From Brevibacterium rongguiense (GTDB lineage Bacteria; Actinomycetota; Actinomycetes; Actinomycetales; Brevibacteriaceae), in contig NZ_WWEQ01000001.1 in the NCBI RefSeq assembly GCF_009857845.1, forward strand, positions 42,916 through 106,915: DNA of 64,000 nucleotides. Reading direction: 5' to 3'. Below, one piece after another: positions 38,363 through 47,501 of this stretch. The position numbers and the translations under genes are program-made. Under the pieces are notes generated by a model. That model saw only the letters and a program-made list of their open reading frames with translations. It was not told the origin of the DNA and ran no database searches. The first letter of the stretch is position 1. Each line of letters begins with the position of its first letter.

Positions 38363-38800
38363 CTACGAGGCGGAGGCCGACACGAGGGCCACCAGCGCGA
38401 AGGCCGCGAAGCCCACCCCGGGCGCCAGGACGCTGCAGACGATCGCGACGATGGGCCGGCCCTTGCGCTGCCGCTTGACGAGCGCCACGATGGCGCACAC
38501 GAGCCCGGCGGTGCCCAGCGCACCCCACAGCGCGAAGGACAGCCAGATGCCGTTGGCCACGAGGAAGTAGTCCGGCGGCAGGTCGCTCATGTACCGCCCG
38601 GAGGACTGCTGCCACCGGGTGGTCACGAACCCCATGGCGGCGCCGGCGGCCGCGAATCCCACCAGCGCCACGATGCTCAGCGCCAGCGCCACCGCGCTCA
38701 GCCGGGTGGACGCGCCGCCGGGGCGCCCTCCGCGGCCGGTGCGCACGGGCTGAGCGGAGGGGGAAGACGAGGGGCCCGGCGAGGGCGATGCGGCGGACAT
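38363..38800 (-). CDS. small membrane protein, DUF4190-like
   Basis: 145 residues. A Ser/Pro/Gly-rich cytoplasmic start (1-32) is followed by three hydrophobic segments: ALALSIVALVGFAAAGAAMG, the WLSFALWGALGTAGLVCAIVAL stretch, and VCSVLAPGVGFAAFALVALV. The spacing, with KRQRKGRP between the last two, resembles DUF4190-type proteins. The function is unknown. It stands alone between the MBL gene and the ribosomal L10-L12 operon. Confidence 0.65.
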   Translation of the reverse strand: MSAASPSPGPSSSPSAQPVRTGRGGRPGGASTRLSAVALALSIVALVGFAAAGAAMGFVTTRWQQSSGRYMSDLPPDYFLVANGIWLSFALWGALGTAGLVCAIVALVKRQRKGRPIVAIVCSVLAPGVGFAAFALVALVSASAS

Positions 38801-39050
38801 GGCCTCATCCTGTCATGGTGCGCCCCATCCCGTGATCCCCTGATCGCCTGATCCCCGGAGACCGCAGGCACGCGATATCCCCCGCTGCCACAGCCTCGCG
38901 AAGACCGCGTGCCGCGCTCGAGGGCGCCCCCTCCCCGCTCGCACACGGCGGCGCAGGCACAGCCTCGTGAGCGGGGCGTCCGCATGGCTCCACGTCCGCA
39001 CGGCTCTGCGTCCGCACACCCCCGCGGACGCAGCGAACCCCGCGGACGCG

Positions 39051-39085
39051 GCGAACCCCGCCGTGCGATGCACGGCGGGGTTCGC
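39051..39085 (-). terminator. rplL terminator
   Basis: Perfect 16-bp stem (39051-39066 / 39070-39085) with a 3-base loop, 44 bases after the rplL stop. A partial direct repeat of its left arm (cgcggacgcagcgaacccc) lies just beyond. The remainder of 38801-39050 holds no gene I can support. Confidence 0.85.
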
Positions 39086-39128
39086 GGTGAGCCGGTCGCG
39101 GACGGCGCGAGCCGTCAGCGACGGGGGA

Positions 39129-39518
39129 TCACTTGAGGGTGACGGTCGCGCCGGCGCCCTCGAGCTGCTCCTTGGCCTTGTCGGCCGTCTCCTTGTTGAC
39201 GCCCTCGAGGACGGCCTTGGGGGCGCCGTCGACGAGCTCCTTGGCCTCCTTGAGGCCGAGCGAGGTGAGGGCGCGCACCTCCTTGATGACCGGAACCTTC
39301 TTGTCGCCGGCCGACTCGAGGACGACGTCGAACTCGTCCTTCTCCTCGGCGGCGGCGCCGGCATCGGCACCGCCGGCGGCGGGGGCGGCAGCGGCGGCGA
39401 CCGGAGCCGCGGCCTCGACCTCGAACTCCTCTTCGAACTTCTTGACGAAGTCGTTGAGCTCGATGAGCGTGAGCTCCTTGAAAGCCTCGATGAGCTCTTC
39501 GGGGGTGAGCTTAGCCAT
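39129..39518 (-). CDS. rplL: 50S ribosomal protein L7/L12
   Basis: 129-residue stalk protein. The N-terminal dimerisation helices ([22 protein letters not shown]), an Ala/Pro/Gly hinge (about 36-58) and the compact factor-binding C-terminal domain ([34 protein letters not shown]) are all present. It is the second gene of the L10 operon, ending at a strong hairpin; rpoB does not follow directly here. Confidence 0.97.
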   Translation of the reverse strand: MAKLTPEELIEAFKELTLIELNDFVKKFEEEFEVEAAAPVAAAAAPAAGGADAGAAAEEKDEFDVVLESAGDKKVPVIKEVRALTSLGLKEAKELVDGAPKAVLEGVNKETADKAKEQLEGAGATVTLK

Positions 39519-39581
39519 GGTGGCTTAGTCCTTCCGTGTGGTGGCCGCACGGGGCGGCCGGGTGGTTGTTCGGGGTGAAGC

Positions 39582-40109
39582 TCAGGCGGCCTCTTCGCCC
39601 TGGCGCTTTTCGCGCAGGGCGTCGATCGTGCGGATGTTCTTGACCAGCGGAGCCTGGACCACGTAGGCAGCCTTGTACAGGCCGCCCTTCATGGCACCGG
39701 CGGCCTTGGCCAGCAGAACCTCCCGCGACTCGAGGTCGGCGAGCTTCGTTACATCCTCAGCGGCGAGGAGGCTGCCGTCGAAGTAGCCTCCCTTGATGAC
39801 CAGCTGCGGATTCGCCTTGGCGAAGTCACGAAGCGCCTTCGCTGCATCGGAGATCTCACCGGAGACGAAGGCGATTGCCGTCGGCCCGGAGAGCAGGTCG
39901 TCGAGTCCCTCGACGCCGGCTTCCTTAGCAGCGATTGCGGTCAGCGTATTCTTCACCACGGCGTAGGAGGCGCTCTCACCCAGTGCGACGCGCAGCTCCT
40001 TGAGCTGCGCGACGGTGAGACCGCGGTACTCGGTCAGCAACGCGGCGTGGGAATCAGCGAACTGCTGCTTGATCTCCGCGACCGCGGCTGCCTTGTCAGG
40101 CCTCGCCAT
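39582..40109 (-). CDS. rplJ: 50S ribosomal protein L10
   Basis: 175-residue L10, the base of the L12 stalk. It begins [17 protein letters not shown] and has [15 protein letters not shown] and [10 protein letters not shown], with C-terminal helices for L12. ATG 40109 is preceded by AAAGGAC. The L10-L12 complex binds its own leader in many bacteria; here a candidate leader and attenuator lie upstream (40148-40310). Confidence 0.97.
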   Translation of the reverse strand: MARPDKAAAVAEIKQQFADSHAALLTEYRGLTVAQLKELRVALGESASYAVVKNTLTAIAAKEAGVEGLDDLLSGPTAIAFVSGEISDAAKALRDFAKANPQLVIKGGYFDGSLLAAEDVTKLADLESREVLLAKAAGAMKGGLYKAAYVVQAPLVKNIRTIDALREKRQGEEAA

Positions 40110-40147
40110 GGTTGTCCTTTCGTAAATGCCGGTCCGACTCGGACACG

Positions 40148-40180
40148 AAAAAAGCGCTCCGCACAGGGGCGCGGAACGCT
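40148..40180 (-). terminator. intrinsic attenuator in the L10 leader
   Basis: A GC hairpin (about 12-base arms, one bulge) is followed on the minus strand by six T. It is the only clear stem-plus-T-tract terminator in the window, located upstream of rplJ. It would stop transcription before the operon when formed. Confidence 0.75.
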
Positions 40181-40310
40181 GGCACCGGATTGCTCCGGCT
40201 GCATTCTCCTCACACCTGCGCAGGTCACTCTCACGAGTCTTCGCCCGCGGGTGCCCGGCGCGAATCGCTTCGCAACGGGTGTGCCCGCGGAGACCGACGG
40301 TCTTGGGCAG
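40181..40310 (-). promoter_or_regulatory. candidate L10 leader (autoregulatory mRNA element)
   Basis: About 130 bases between the promoter and the attenuator. It contains a stem with GCAA tetraloop (CCGGA-GCAA-TCCGG, 40185-40198), a purine stretch GGAGAATGCAG and the palindrome cctgcgcagg (40215-40224). These are in keeping with the L10(L12)4-binding leader known before rplJ in other bacteria. A covariance search with the Rfam L10 leader model would decide. Confidence 0.6.
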
Positions 40311-40315
40311 AGACC

Positions 40316-40344
40316 AGCATAGACCAGGTGGCCGACGGGACCAA
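40316..40344 (-). promoter_or_regulatory. promoter of rplJL
   Basis: TTGGTC (40344-40339), exactly 17 bases, TATGCT (40321-40316). Confidence 0.65.
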
Positions 40345-40451
40345 ATCGAACCGGGCGCCACAGCCATCGGGGGCTGCGCCGGCGGCCGCTACGGCCGAAG
40401 CCGGCGGGCGCGGGCGGCGGGGCCCGCGCCGCACGCGGCTAGCCTGGGCGC

Positions 40452-41195
40452 ATGCAGAACCTCGCCCAGTGGGTGCTCGGCTTCGCCGCGGATCCCCTCG
40501 TCTATCCCCTTGCGGGCCTCTGCGTCCTCGTCTCGATCATCGCGCCCTTCATCCCCACCACCTCGCTCTTCGTGGCACTGGGGGCGCTGAGCGCGGCGCA
40601 CGCCGCCCCCTCGGCGTGGGCACTCATCGCCGCCATGGCCACCGGCTCGTGGCTGGGCGATATGGGCCTGTGTGGCCTGGCGGGCAGGCTGCGCTTCCGG
40701 TCCTGGCGCCTGCTGTCGGGCCAGCGCACGCGCGAGCGCATCGACCGGATGGAGGCGCGGGCCAGCAGCCATGGGCTCGTGCTCACCCTCATCTCCCGCT
40801 TCATCCCCCTGGGGCGCACGACGATCGCGCTGGTGGCGGGCTCCGGTGCGGTGCCCGCACGCGCCTTCGCCGGTCAGGCCGTCGCCGCCTCCCTCGTCTG
40901 GGCGGTGTACTCCGTGGGGGTCGGCTGGGCGTCCGGCCGCTGGGTCCCGCTGCCCACATGGCTCACGGTGGGCCTCGCGATCGTCGTCTCGCTTCTCTTG
41001 GGCGCGCTGCTCTCCCGTCTGGGCGATGCATGGCTCGCCCGCTTCGGGCGCCGACGGCGCCGGCCGGCGGGCGAGGTACCGGCGGGCAAGGCGGGCGGCC
41101 GGCCCGGGCCGACCGCGGGCGCAGCCGCGCCCGGTCACGCGCGGCCGGTCAGCCCTGCTCGCGCAGCTCGAAGCCCACGCCGAGGTCGGCGCTGA
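40452..41195 (+). CDS. DedA-family membrane protein
   Basis: 247 residues of the DedA/SNARE-associated family, membrane proteins linked to phospholipid flipping and membrane potential. The re-entrant motif region FIPTTSLFVALGALSA and the second one SRFIPLGRTTIALVAGSGA (with conserved Arg and Gly) are present, and about five hydrophobic segments. A basic disordered tail follows (RRRRRPAGEVPAGKAG onward). TAGCCT ends six bases before the ATG, so the mRNA is likely leaderless. The 3' end overlaps the convergent Ldh_2 gene by 47 bases. Confidence 0.86.
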   Translation: MQNLAQWVLGFAADPLVYPLAGLCVLVSIIAPFIPTTSLFVALGALSAAHAAPSAWALIAAMATGSWLGDMGLCGLAGRLRFRSWRLLSGQRTRERIDRMEARASSHGLVLTLISRFIPLGRTTIALVAGSGAVPARAFAGQAVAASLVWAVYSVGVGWASGRWVPLPTWLTVGLAIVVSLLLGALLSRLGDAWLARFGRRRRRPAGEVPAGKAGGRPGPTAGAAAPGHARPVSPARAARSPRRGRR

Positions 41196-42234
41196 TCTCG
41201 CGCAGCTGCTCGACCAGCGCGGGGGCCAGGGGCACGCCCTCCGCCAACCGCAGCGCGCGGGTCGCGAAGTCGCGGTCGCCGGTGGCCTGGACGGGCACCT
41301 GGGGGTCCACGGGCGCCATGGCCCGGATCGTGTCGCGCAGCTCGCGGACATAGGCGCCGGCGTCGCCGTCCGGGTCGACCACCTGCGGGTCGATGGCGAG
41401 GAAGAAGTAGCCGATGCTCTGGTAGCCGTCCACATTGCCGGGCTGGGCCGCCCCGGACAGCGCGGCGGAGAGCACCTGGACCATGGTCGCGAGCGCGGAG
41501 CCCTTGTGGCCGCCCTCGAAGAACGTCGCCCCGCCCAGCGGCAGGAGGCCCAGGGCGCCGTCCTTGTCGATCTCGAGCTTGCGGTAGATCTCCCCCGCGT
41601 CGGTGAGCACGCTGCCGCTCTCATCTGCCACCCAATCGGCCGGCAGGTCCTCGCCCTTGAGGCCGTAGACCTTCACCTTGTTCAGCGGCACGACCGAAGT
41701 CGCCATGTCCACGAGCAGCGGGTCCTCACCGGGCACGGGGGCGGCGAAGCCGATGGGGTTGGTGCCCATGAGCGGGCGCCTGGCGGCGTGCGGGATCTGC
41801 AGGGCGTTCGCGGTGGAGCACAGCGAGAGGCCCATGAGCCCCTCCGCAGCGGCCATGCGGGCGTAGTAGCCGGCGGCGCCGTAGTGGTTGGTCTCGCGCA
41901 CCGAGCCCAGCCCCACGCCGAGGCGCTTAGCCTTCTCGATCGCGAGGCTCATGGCCAGGTGCGCCGCGGGGTGGCCGAAGCCGCGCCGACCGTCCACGAG
42001 GGCCACGGCGCCGAAGTCGCGGACCACCTCCGGGCGCGCGTCCGGGACCATCCGGCCGGCGCGCACCTCGTGGGCGTAGTAGGCGAGCATCGAGATCCCA
42101 TGCGAGTCCACGCCCATGAGGTCCGTGTCGTACATGACCTCCGTGCACACGGCGCGCGTGTGCTCATCGGCCCCCAGGCCGCCCATGATCGAGTCGATCT
42201 GGGCTCGGACGGACTCCGGTGCGTACCGCTGCAT
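41149..42234 (-). CDS. Ldh_2-family NAD(P)-dependent dehydrogenase (malate/L-lactate/ureidoglycolate type)
   Basis: 361 residues of the Ldh_2 fold, unrelated to classical LDH. The catalytic His is in GVDSHGISML, RETNHYGAAGYYARMA follows, and GTNPIGFAAP is the nucleotide/dimer segment. Family members oxidise 2-hydroxy acids such as malate, sulfolactate or ureidoglycolate, and sequence alone does not tell which. ATG 42234 has GGGGGAG upstream, and a TAGAGT hexamer near 42291-42286 may be its -10. No related pathway gene lies nearby. Confidence 0.87.
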   Translation of the reverse strand: MQRYAPESVRAQIDSIMGGLGADEHTRAVCTEVMYDTDLMGVDSHGISMLAYYAHEVRAGRMVPDARPEVVRDFGAVALVDGRRGFGHPAAHLAMSLAIEKAKRLGVGLGSVRETNHYGAAGYYARMAAAEGLMGLSLCSTANALQIPHAARRPLMGTNPIGFAAPVPGEDPLLVDMATSVVPLNKVKVYGLKGEDLPADWVADESGSVLTDAGEIYRKLEIDKDGALGLLPLGGATFFEGGHKGSALATMVQVLSAALSGAAQPGNVDGYQSIGYFFLAIDPQVVDPDGDAGAYVRELRDTIRAMAPVDPQVPVQATGDRDFATRALRLAEGVPLAPALVEQLREISADLGVGFELREQG

Positions 42235-42310
42235 GCCACTCCCCCTGCCGGCCGCGGCGCGGGCCGCCGCGGGGATTCGCCAGCCACTCTAGCCGCGCCG
42301 CTTTCCCGCG

Positions 42311-42341
42311 CCCGAGGCGCCCGCCTGCTGGGCGCCTCGGG
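42311..42341. other. GC hairpin upstream of the Ldh_2 gene
   Basis: Perfect 12-bp stem (42311-42322 / 42330-42341), ten bases from the larger rplA terminator. It may be a second termination step. Confidence 0.5.
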
Positions 42342-42350
42342 CGCCGGGAT

Positions 42351-42398
42351 GCACAAGGGGCCGGGACGATCCCAGCGGATCGTCCCGGCCCCTTGTGC
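42351..42398 (-). terminator. rplKA operon terminator
   Basis: Perfect 20-bp stem (42351-42370 / 42379-42398) with an 8-base loop, 22 bases after the rplA stop. Confidence 0.88.
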
Positions 42399-42419
42399 GG
42401 TGAGCGGTGAGCGGCTAGC

Positions 42420-43115
42420 TCACGGACGCAGCGCGTTCGTGTCGAGCGGGATGCCCGGGCCGTTCGTCGTCGCCAGCGTCGCCTTGGAGATGTAGCGGCC
42501 CTTCGAGGAGGACGGCTTGAGGCGCAGCACCTCTTCGATCGCAGCGTTGAAGTTGTCCTCGAGATCCTGCTCCGAGAACGACACCTTGCCCACGATGAAG
42601 TGGAGGTTCGAGTGCTTGTCCACGCGGAACTCGATCTTGCCGCCCTTGATGTCCTTGACGGCCTTCGCCACGTCCATCGTCACGGTGCCGGTCTTGGGGT
42701 TCGGCATGAGGCCGCGGGGGCCCAGCACCTTGCCCAGCCGGCCGACCTTGCCCATCATGTCCGGGGTCGCAACCGCGGCGTCGAAGTCGGTGAAGCCTGC
42801 GGCCACCTTCTCCAGCAGGTCATCGGAGCCGACGAAGTCGGCACCTGCTTCGCGGGCTGCCTCTGCACGGTCGCCGGCGGCGAACACCAGGACCTTGGCG
42901 GTCTTGCCGGTGCCGTGCGGGAGGTTGACGGTGCCGCGCACCATCTGATCCGCCTTGCGCGGATCGACACCCAGGCGCAGCGCAACCTCGACGGTTGCGT
43001 CGAACTTCGCCACGGAGGTGTCCTTGGCCAGGGCGATCGCCTGGGCCGGTTCGTAGTGGGTGTCTGCCGCGATCTTCTCGGCAGCGGCCTCGTAGGCCTT
43101 TGAGCGCTTAGCCAT
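42420..43115 (-). CDS. rplA: 50S ribosomal protein L1
   Basis: 231-residue L1, the mobile stalk protein near the E site and, in many bacteria, translational repressor of rplK-rplA. It has [15 protein letters not shown], the RNA-binding [19 protein letters not shown] and [19 protein letters not shown]. The length is usual. It follows rplK by 63 bases. Confidence 0.97.
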   Translation of the reverse strand: MAKRSKAYEAAAEKIAADTHYEPAQAIALAKDTSVAKFDATVEVALRLGVDPRKADQMVRGTVNLPHGTGKTAKVLVFAAGDRAEAAREAGADFVGSDDLLEKVAAGFTDFDAAVATPDMMGKVGRLGKVLGPRGLMPNPKTGTVTMDVAKAVKDIKGGKIEFRVDKHSNLHFIVGKVSFSEQDLEDNFNAAIEEVLRLKPSSSKGRYISKATLATTNGPGIPLDTNALRP

Positions 43116-43178
43116 CTGCTAACTCCTTGCAGTCGTGGTGCGGGTCCGCCGACCCTGCCACGGGATTGGTGTCTGCGA

Positions 43179-43616
43179 TCAGACTTCGATGTCGGTGGTG
43201 ATGCCCATCGACCGGGCGGTGCCGGCGATGATGCGATCGGCCTCGTCGAGGTCGTTCGCGTTGAGGTCGGGCATCTTCGTCTGGGCGATCTCGCGCACCT
43301 GGTCCTTGGACAGGTGGGCCACCTTGACGGTGTGCGGGGTCGCGGAACCGGACTTCACTCCGGCGGCCTTCTTGATGAGCTCCGCGGCCGGCGGCGTCTT
43401 CGTGATGAACGTGAACGAGCGGTCCTCGTACACGGTGATCTCGACGGGGATGACGTTCCCGCGCTGGGATTCCGTCGCGGCGTTGTACGCCTTGCAGAAT
43501 TCCATGATGTTGACGCCGTGCTGACCGAGCGCCGGGCCGATGGGCGGTGCCGGGTTCGCGGCACCAGCCTGGATCTGGAGCTTGATCAGGCCAGCAACCT
43601 TTTTCTTGGGAGGCAT
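43179..43616 (-). CDS. rplK: 50S ribosomal protein L11
   Basis: 145-residue L11 of the GTPase-associated centre. It starts [18 protein letters not shown] with [22 protein letters not shown], the Pro-rich hinge that binds thiostrepton-class drugs together with 23S rRNA. The C-terminal RNA-binding part has [15 protein letters not shown]. It is the first gene of rplKA. The 43617-43740 leader contains GGAATAATGG on the minus strand as a possible -10, with no convincing -35. Confidence 0.97.
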   Translation of the reverse strand: MPPKKKVAGLIKLQIQAGAANPAPPIGPALGQHGVNIMEFCKAYNAATESQRGNVIPVEITVYEDRSFTFITKTPPAAELIKKAAGVKSGSATPHTVKVAHLSKDQVREIAQTKMPDLNANDLDEADRIIAGTARSMGITTDIEV

Positions 43617-43740
43617 GTTGGTCCTTCTCGTTCGTATGACATCCCGCGGCTCGTGCCGCGGGGGCGTTCCCGCCGGGCTCCGATGAGATCCCGACAGTCA
43701 AACCACACCATTATTCCACGAACGCATGCGGAAGGGAAGC

Positions 43741-43772
43741 GCGCGGCGCCCGGGCGGACCCGGGCGCCGCGC
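43741..43772 (-). terminator. terminator after nusG
   Basis: Perfect 14-bp stem (43741-43754 / 43759-43772) with a 4-base loop, 58 bases past the nusG stop, separating secE-nusG from rplK-rplA. Confidence 0.8.
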
Positions 43773-43830
43773 ACCCCTGGCGGGGCTGTGCCGGACCGCC
43801 GCGCGGGCGGCCCGGAAGCTTGGACGGCGG

Positions 43831-44715
43831 TCAGACCTTCTCGACCTGGTTGAAGCCCAGTTCGACCGGCACGTCGCGCTCGAAGATCGACAGCAGCACG
43901 ACGAGCTTCTGCTGATCCGGGCGGATCTCCTGGATGGTCGCGGGGTGGCCCTCGAAGGAGCCCTCCTTGACGAGCACGGACTCGCCCACCTCGAAGTCGA
44001 CCTCGTAGGGCCGGCCGTCGGCGGTCTGCTGGGCGGCGCCGGACTCCTTGGCCGCGGCCGCCTGCTTCTCCTCGAAGACGGGGGCGAGCATGGAGAAGAC
44101 CTCATCGAGGCGCAGCGGCACCGGATCGTAGGCATTGCCCACGAAGCCCGTCACACCGGGCGTATTGCGCACGACGCCCCACGACTCATCGGTGAGCTCC
44201 ATGCGCACGAGGACGTAGCCGGGGATGCGCACGCGGCGCACCTGCTTGCGCTGGCCGTTCTTGATCTCCACGACATCTTCCATGGGGACCTGGACCTCGA
44301 AGATGTGGTCCTCCATGTCGAGGCTGACCGCACGGTTCTCGAGGTTCGTCTTCACGCGGTTCTCGTAGCCCGCGTAGGAGTGGATGACGTACCAGTCGCC
44401 GTCCTGCATGCGCAGCTCGGCCTTGAACTCCTCGGCGGGATCGACCTCAGGCTCGGCATCGGCCGCATCGGCATCGGCCTCTGACTCGGCAGCGGCCGTG
44501 CCGTCGGCCTCTGCCGAGGCCTGCTCGCCCTCGACGGCCCCGGTCGCCTCAGCGGAGGCCTCGTCATCCGGCAGCGAGCCGCCGGCGCCGGCCTCGTCCG
44601 CGCCCTGCGCGGCGGGCTGGGCCTCCTCGGCGGGCTGGGCCGCCGCGGCTGCGGTGTCCGCCTGTGCGGTCTCGGCCGCGTCGGGGTTCTCGGTTTCCGG
44701 GGTGTTGTCCGACAC
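43831..44715 (-). CDS. nusG: transcription elongation/antitermination factor NusG
   Basis: 294 residues. A long Ala/Glu/Asp-rich N-terminal extension (about 1-105), common in this phylum, precedes the NGN domain ([36 protein letters not shown]) that binds the polymerase clamp. A KOW domain ([20 protein letters not shown]) binds S10 or Rho. It is downstream of secE. The extension is intrinsically disordered and its role is not known from the sequence. Confidence 0.96.
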   Translation of the reverse strand: MSDNTPETENPDAAETAQADTAAAAAQPAEEAQPAAQGADEAGAGGSLPDDEASAEATGAVEGEQASAEADGTAAAESEADADAADAEPEVDPAEEFKAELRMQDGDWYVIHSYAGYENRVKTNLENRAVSLDMEDHIFEVQVPMEDVVEIKNGQRKQVRRVRIPGYVLVRMELTDESWGVVRNTPGVTGFVGNAYDPVPLRLDEVFSMLAPVFEEKQAAAAKESGAAQQTADGRPYEVDFEVGESVLVKEGSFEGHPATIQEIRPDQQKLVVLLSIFERDVPVELGFNQVEKV

Positions 44716-44795
44716 CAGTTCTCCTTGTGGTCTGTGCTCGGTGATGCGGGGCGGGCGCTGCGGCTAGGCGGCGGGCGCCGGGCGGCAGGGGTGCG

Positions 44796-45068
44796 TCACC
44801 AGAGCGGCCACAGGGCCGCGCCGCCGAAGACGAAGGCCGACAGCTTGCCGAACGCGAAGTCCAGCACGGTGACCAGCAGCATCATGGTGATGACGAAGCC
44901 CAGCACCACGAGGGTGTAGTTGATGAGCTCTTTGCGGGTGGGGGTGACGACCTTCTTGAGCTCGGAGAAGACCTCGCGGAAGAACTGCACGATCGTTGCG
45001 AAGAACCCGCGCTTCGTGCGCTCGGGGGCGCTCGTCGCGCCGTCGGCCTGCGCCGGTGTCTGTGCCAC
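44796..45068 (-). CDS. secE: preprotein translocase subunit SecE
   Basis: 90-residue single-span SecE that clamps SecY. A short hydrophilic start is followed by the amphipathic helix FREVFSELKKVVTPTRKEL and one membrane segment LVVLGFVITMMLLVTVLDF. The order tRNA-Trp, secE, nusG, rplK is conserved in many bacteria. It is the correct size for the short, Gram-positive form. Confidence 0.95.
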   Translation of the reverse strand: MAQTPAQADGATSAPERTKRGFFATIVQFFREVFSELKKVVTPTRKELINYTLVVLGFVITMMLLVTVLDFAFGKLSAFVFGGAALWPLW

Positions 45069-45137
45069 TCGCCCTCACTCGGTCGTCGTTGTGCTTCGGT
45101 CTGCCGGAGCCCGGCCGGACCCGGCAGCAGACCAGAG

Positions 45138-45210
45138 CAGGGGTGACAGGACTCGAACCTGCAACCTACGGTTTTGGAGACCGTTGCGCTACCAATTGCG
45201 CCACACCCCT
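45138..45210 (-). tRNA. trnW: tRNA-Trp (CCA)
   Basis: 73 bases. The acceptor AGGGGTG pairs with CACCCCT, with discriminator G. The anticodon loop reads CTCCAAA with anticodon CCA, and the T loop TTCGAGT is present. The 3' CCA is not encoded. It lies 69 bases upstream of secE. Confidence 0.97.
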
Positions 45211-45335
45211 TCGCCTCGGAGCGCGCGGATGCGCATCCGCGGACCGGAGACGCATACGAGCATACCGGTCCCGGGCGCGCGCGTCGAACCGCGCCGGCTC
45301 GGCGGGCTCGCACCGCGGGCTCGTATGCTGGGGCG

Positions 45336-46364
45336 ATGGCGACCCGAGCCCAGCTGGACGCGCTTCCCAAGGCCCACCTGCACCTGCACTTCACGGGCTC
45401 GCTGAGCCCCGCGGCCCTCGCTGCGCTCGCCGCGCGGGCCGGTGTGCGCCTGCCCGCCGCGCTGAGCGGTGCCCAGGCGGTGCGCGTGTCGCCCGATGCC
45501 CGCGGCTGGTTCCGCTTCCAGCGGCTCTACGATGCTGCGCGCGCCGTGGTGCGCGGCGAGGAGGCGATGCGCGAGGTCATCCGCACGGCTGCCGCCCTCG
45601 ACCGGGCCGAGGGGTCCCGGTGGCTCGAGCTCCAGCTCGACCCGACCTCCTATGCGCCGTTCGTCGGCGGCATCACCCCGGCGCTCGAGATCGCGCTCGA
45701 CGAGGCCCGGGCCGTGTCTGACGAGGGCTTCGGGATGGCGCTCATCGTCGCGGCCTCGCGGACCCGCCACCCCCTCGACGCCCGCGCGCTCGCCCGCCTG
45801 GCCGCCCAGCACGCCGGCAGCGGGGCGGGCCAGGTGGTGGGCTTCGGGCTGTCCAACGATGAGCGGGCCGGCTCGACGGCCGCCTTCGGCCCCGCCTTCG
45901 CGATCGCGCGCCGGGCGGGCCTGGCGGCCCTGCCCCACGGCGGTGAGCTGCTGGGGCCCGCGCACATCCGCGAGGTCGTCCGCGAGCTGCGGCCGACGCG
46001 CCTGGGCCACGGCGTGCGGGCCGCCGAGGATCCCGCGCTGCTGGCGGCGCTCGTCGAGGCCGGGATCGCGCTGGAGGCGTGCCCGGTATCCAATGAGCGG
46101 CTCGGCGTCTACCCCGCCGCCGGCGATGTCCCGCTGCGCGCGCTCGTCGACGCGGGCGCGACCGTTGCCCTGGGGGCCGATGACCCGCTCATCTTCGACG
46201 CGCGGCTGACCGACCAGTACGCAGTGGCCCACGCGGCCGGCTTCGACGCTCACGGTCTCGCCCAGCTGGCCCGGATGAGCTTTAGCGCCTCGCTGGCGCC
46301 GGAGCGGATCCGGGCAGCCGCGCTCGCCGACATCGAGGCGTGGGAGGCACGGACGGCCGGCTGA
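45336..46364 (+). CDS. adenosine deaminase family protein
   Basis: 342-residue zinc TIM-barrel deaminase converting adenosine to inosine. LPKAHLHLHFTGS holds the first zinc His pair, HGGELLGP the proton-donor Glu region, RLGHGVRA the third His and LGADDPLIF the paired Asp. The Phe after the HxH motif and GG before the Glu match the actinobacterial branch; aminodeoxyfutalosine or adenine deaminase activity is less likely but not excluded. A TATGCT hexamer ends six bases before ATG 45336, so a leaderless start is likely. Confidence 0.88.
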   Translation: MATRAQLDALPKAHLHLHFTGSLSPAALAALAARAGVRLPAALSGAQAVRVSPDARGWFRFQRLYDAARAVVRGEEAMREVIRTAAALDRAEGSRWLELQLDPTSYAPFVGGITPALEIALDEARAVSDEGFGMALIVAASRTRHPLDARALARLAAQHAGSGAGQVVGFGLSNDERAGSTAAFGPAFAIARRAGLAALPHGGELLGPAHIREVVRELRPTRLGHGVRAAEDPALLAALVEAGIALEACPVSNERLGVYPAAGDVPLRALVDAGATVALGADDPLIFDARLTDQYAVAHAAGFDAHGLAQLARMSFSASLAPERIRAAALADIEAWEARTAG

Positions 46365-46427
46365 GACCGGCACCGCCGGGCCGGGCCGCCCCAGGCGCCC
46401 GGCCGCCCCCTGCCGTCCGACCGCGCC

Positions 46428-47501
46428 CTACGCGGGCAGGGTCGCGCCCACGAGGTTGGGCTCGGGGACCAGCCGGATGCCGAAGCGCTCCTCGACGCCG
46501 TCGCGCACGGCGGCGGCGAGCTCAAGGACATCGGCGGCCGTGGCCCCGCCCCGGTTCGTCAGCGCCAGCGTGTGCTTGCCGGACAGGGCCGCCCGGCCGC
46601 TGCCCACGCTGTAGCCGCGGGCCAGGCCCGCACGGTCGATGAGCCAGGCCGCCGAGGTCTTGACCGCCCCCTCCTCGGCGCGGCCCGTCGTGGGGTCGGT
46701 CACCGGGTAGGCCGGCGCGCCCTCGGGCACCGGGCGGCCCCGCAGGATGGGGTTGGTGAAGAACGAGCCCAGCGACCAGGTGTCGTGGTCGGCCTCGTCG
46801 AGCACCATGCCCTTGGACCGGCGCAGCTCCAGCACGGCCGCGCGCACCCGGTCGGTCGGAGCGCCCTGGCCCACCTCGACGCCCAGCCGGCCGGCCAGCT
46901 GCCCGTAGCGCACCGGGGCGGACTCCCCCGCCCGCGCCAGGCGGAAGCTCACCGCGAGCACGACGAAGCGGGGCTGGCCGAACTCGGCGGCGGTCCGCTT
47001 GAGCAGCGAGGTGCGGTAGCCGAAGTGCAGGTCGCGCGCGAGGAGGCGCAGCGCGTCGCCCGTGAGCCGGTCGAAGACGAGCGCGGACTCGATCGTGTCC
47101 GAGACCTCGGCGCCGTAGGCCCCCACGTTCTGGACGGGCGCGGCGCCCACGGTGCCGGGGATGCCGGAGAGCGCCTCGAGGCCGGCCAGGCCGTATTCGA
47201 CGCACGAGGCGACGAAGTCGTCCCAGTGCTCGCCGGCCTCGGCAGTGACGAGCACGGAGTCGGCCCCGGGCTCCGTGTCCACGCCGCGGGAGCGCACGAG
47301 GCACGTATCGCCCGCGAAGCCCTCGTCGCCGACGAGCAGGTTCGACCCGCCGGCGACGAACAGGGCCGGCGGCGCGGTGCCGGCGCCTGCGGTGAGCGGG
47401 TGAGCGCGGCAGAAGGCGATGAGCTCGGCGCGCGTGCGGGCCTCGGTGACGGAGGCCGCCGGGCCGCCGACCCGGATGGTCGTCAGCTCGGAGAAGTTCA
47501 C
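46428..47501 (-). CDS. murB: UDP-N-acetylmuramate dehydrogenase
   Basis: 357-residue FAD enzyme of peptidoglycan precursor synthesis, reducing UDP-GlcNAc-enolpyruvate. LTTIRVGGPAA and FVAGGSNLLVGDEGF bind FAD, SGIPGTVGAAPVQNVGAYG is the active-site segment, and GSFFTNPI carries the catalytic Ser, with ANLVGATL-type ending (PEPNLVGA). GTG 47501 overlaps the stop of the preceding MaoC gene as GTGA. It is the last gene of the run of two hotdog-fold genes and murB, a grouping also seen in Streptomyces. Confidence 0.94.
   Translation of the reverse strand: MNFSELTTIRVGGPAASVTEARTRAELIAFCRAHPLTAGAGTAPPALFVAGGSNLLVGDEGFAGDTCLVRSRGVDTEPGADSVLVTAEAGEHWDDFVASCVEYGLAGLEALSGIPGTVGAAPVQNVGAYGAEVSDTIESALVFDRLTGDALRLLARDLHFGYRTSLLKRTAAEFGQPRFVVLAVSFRLARAGESAPVRYGQLAGRLGVEVGQGAPTDRVRAAVLELRRSKGMVLDEADHDTWSLGSFFTNPILRGRPVPEGAPAYPVTDPTTGRAEEGAVKTSAAWLIDRAGLARGYSVGSGRAALSGKHTLALTNRGGATAADVLELAAAVRDGVEERFGIRLVPEPNLVGATLPA

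Noticed and set aside
43697..43720. Promoter for rplKA at GGAATAATGG / TTTGACTG
   Set aside because: No -35 and -10 with acceptable spacing could be paired, so no feature was entered.
45189..46373. 394-codon minus-strand frame opposite adenosine deaminase, starting in tRNA-Trp
   Set aside because: Overlaps a tRNA and a clear enzyme gene; no domain.
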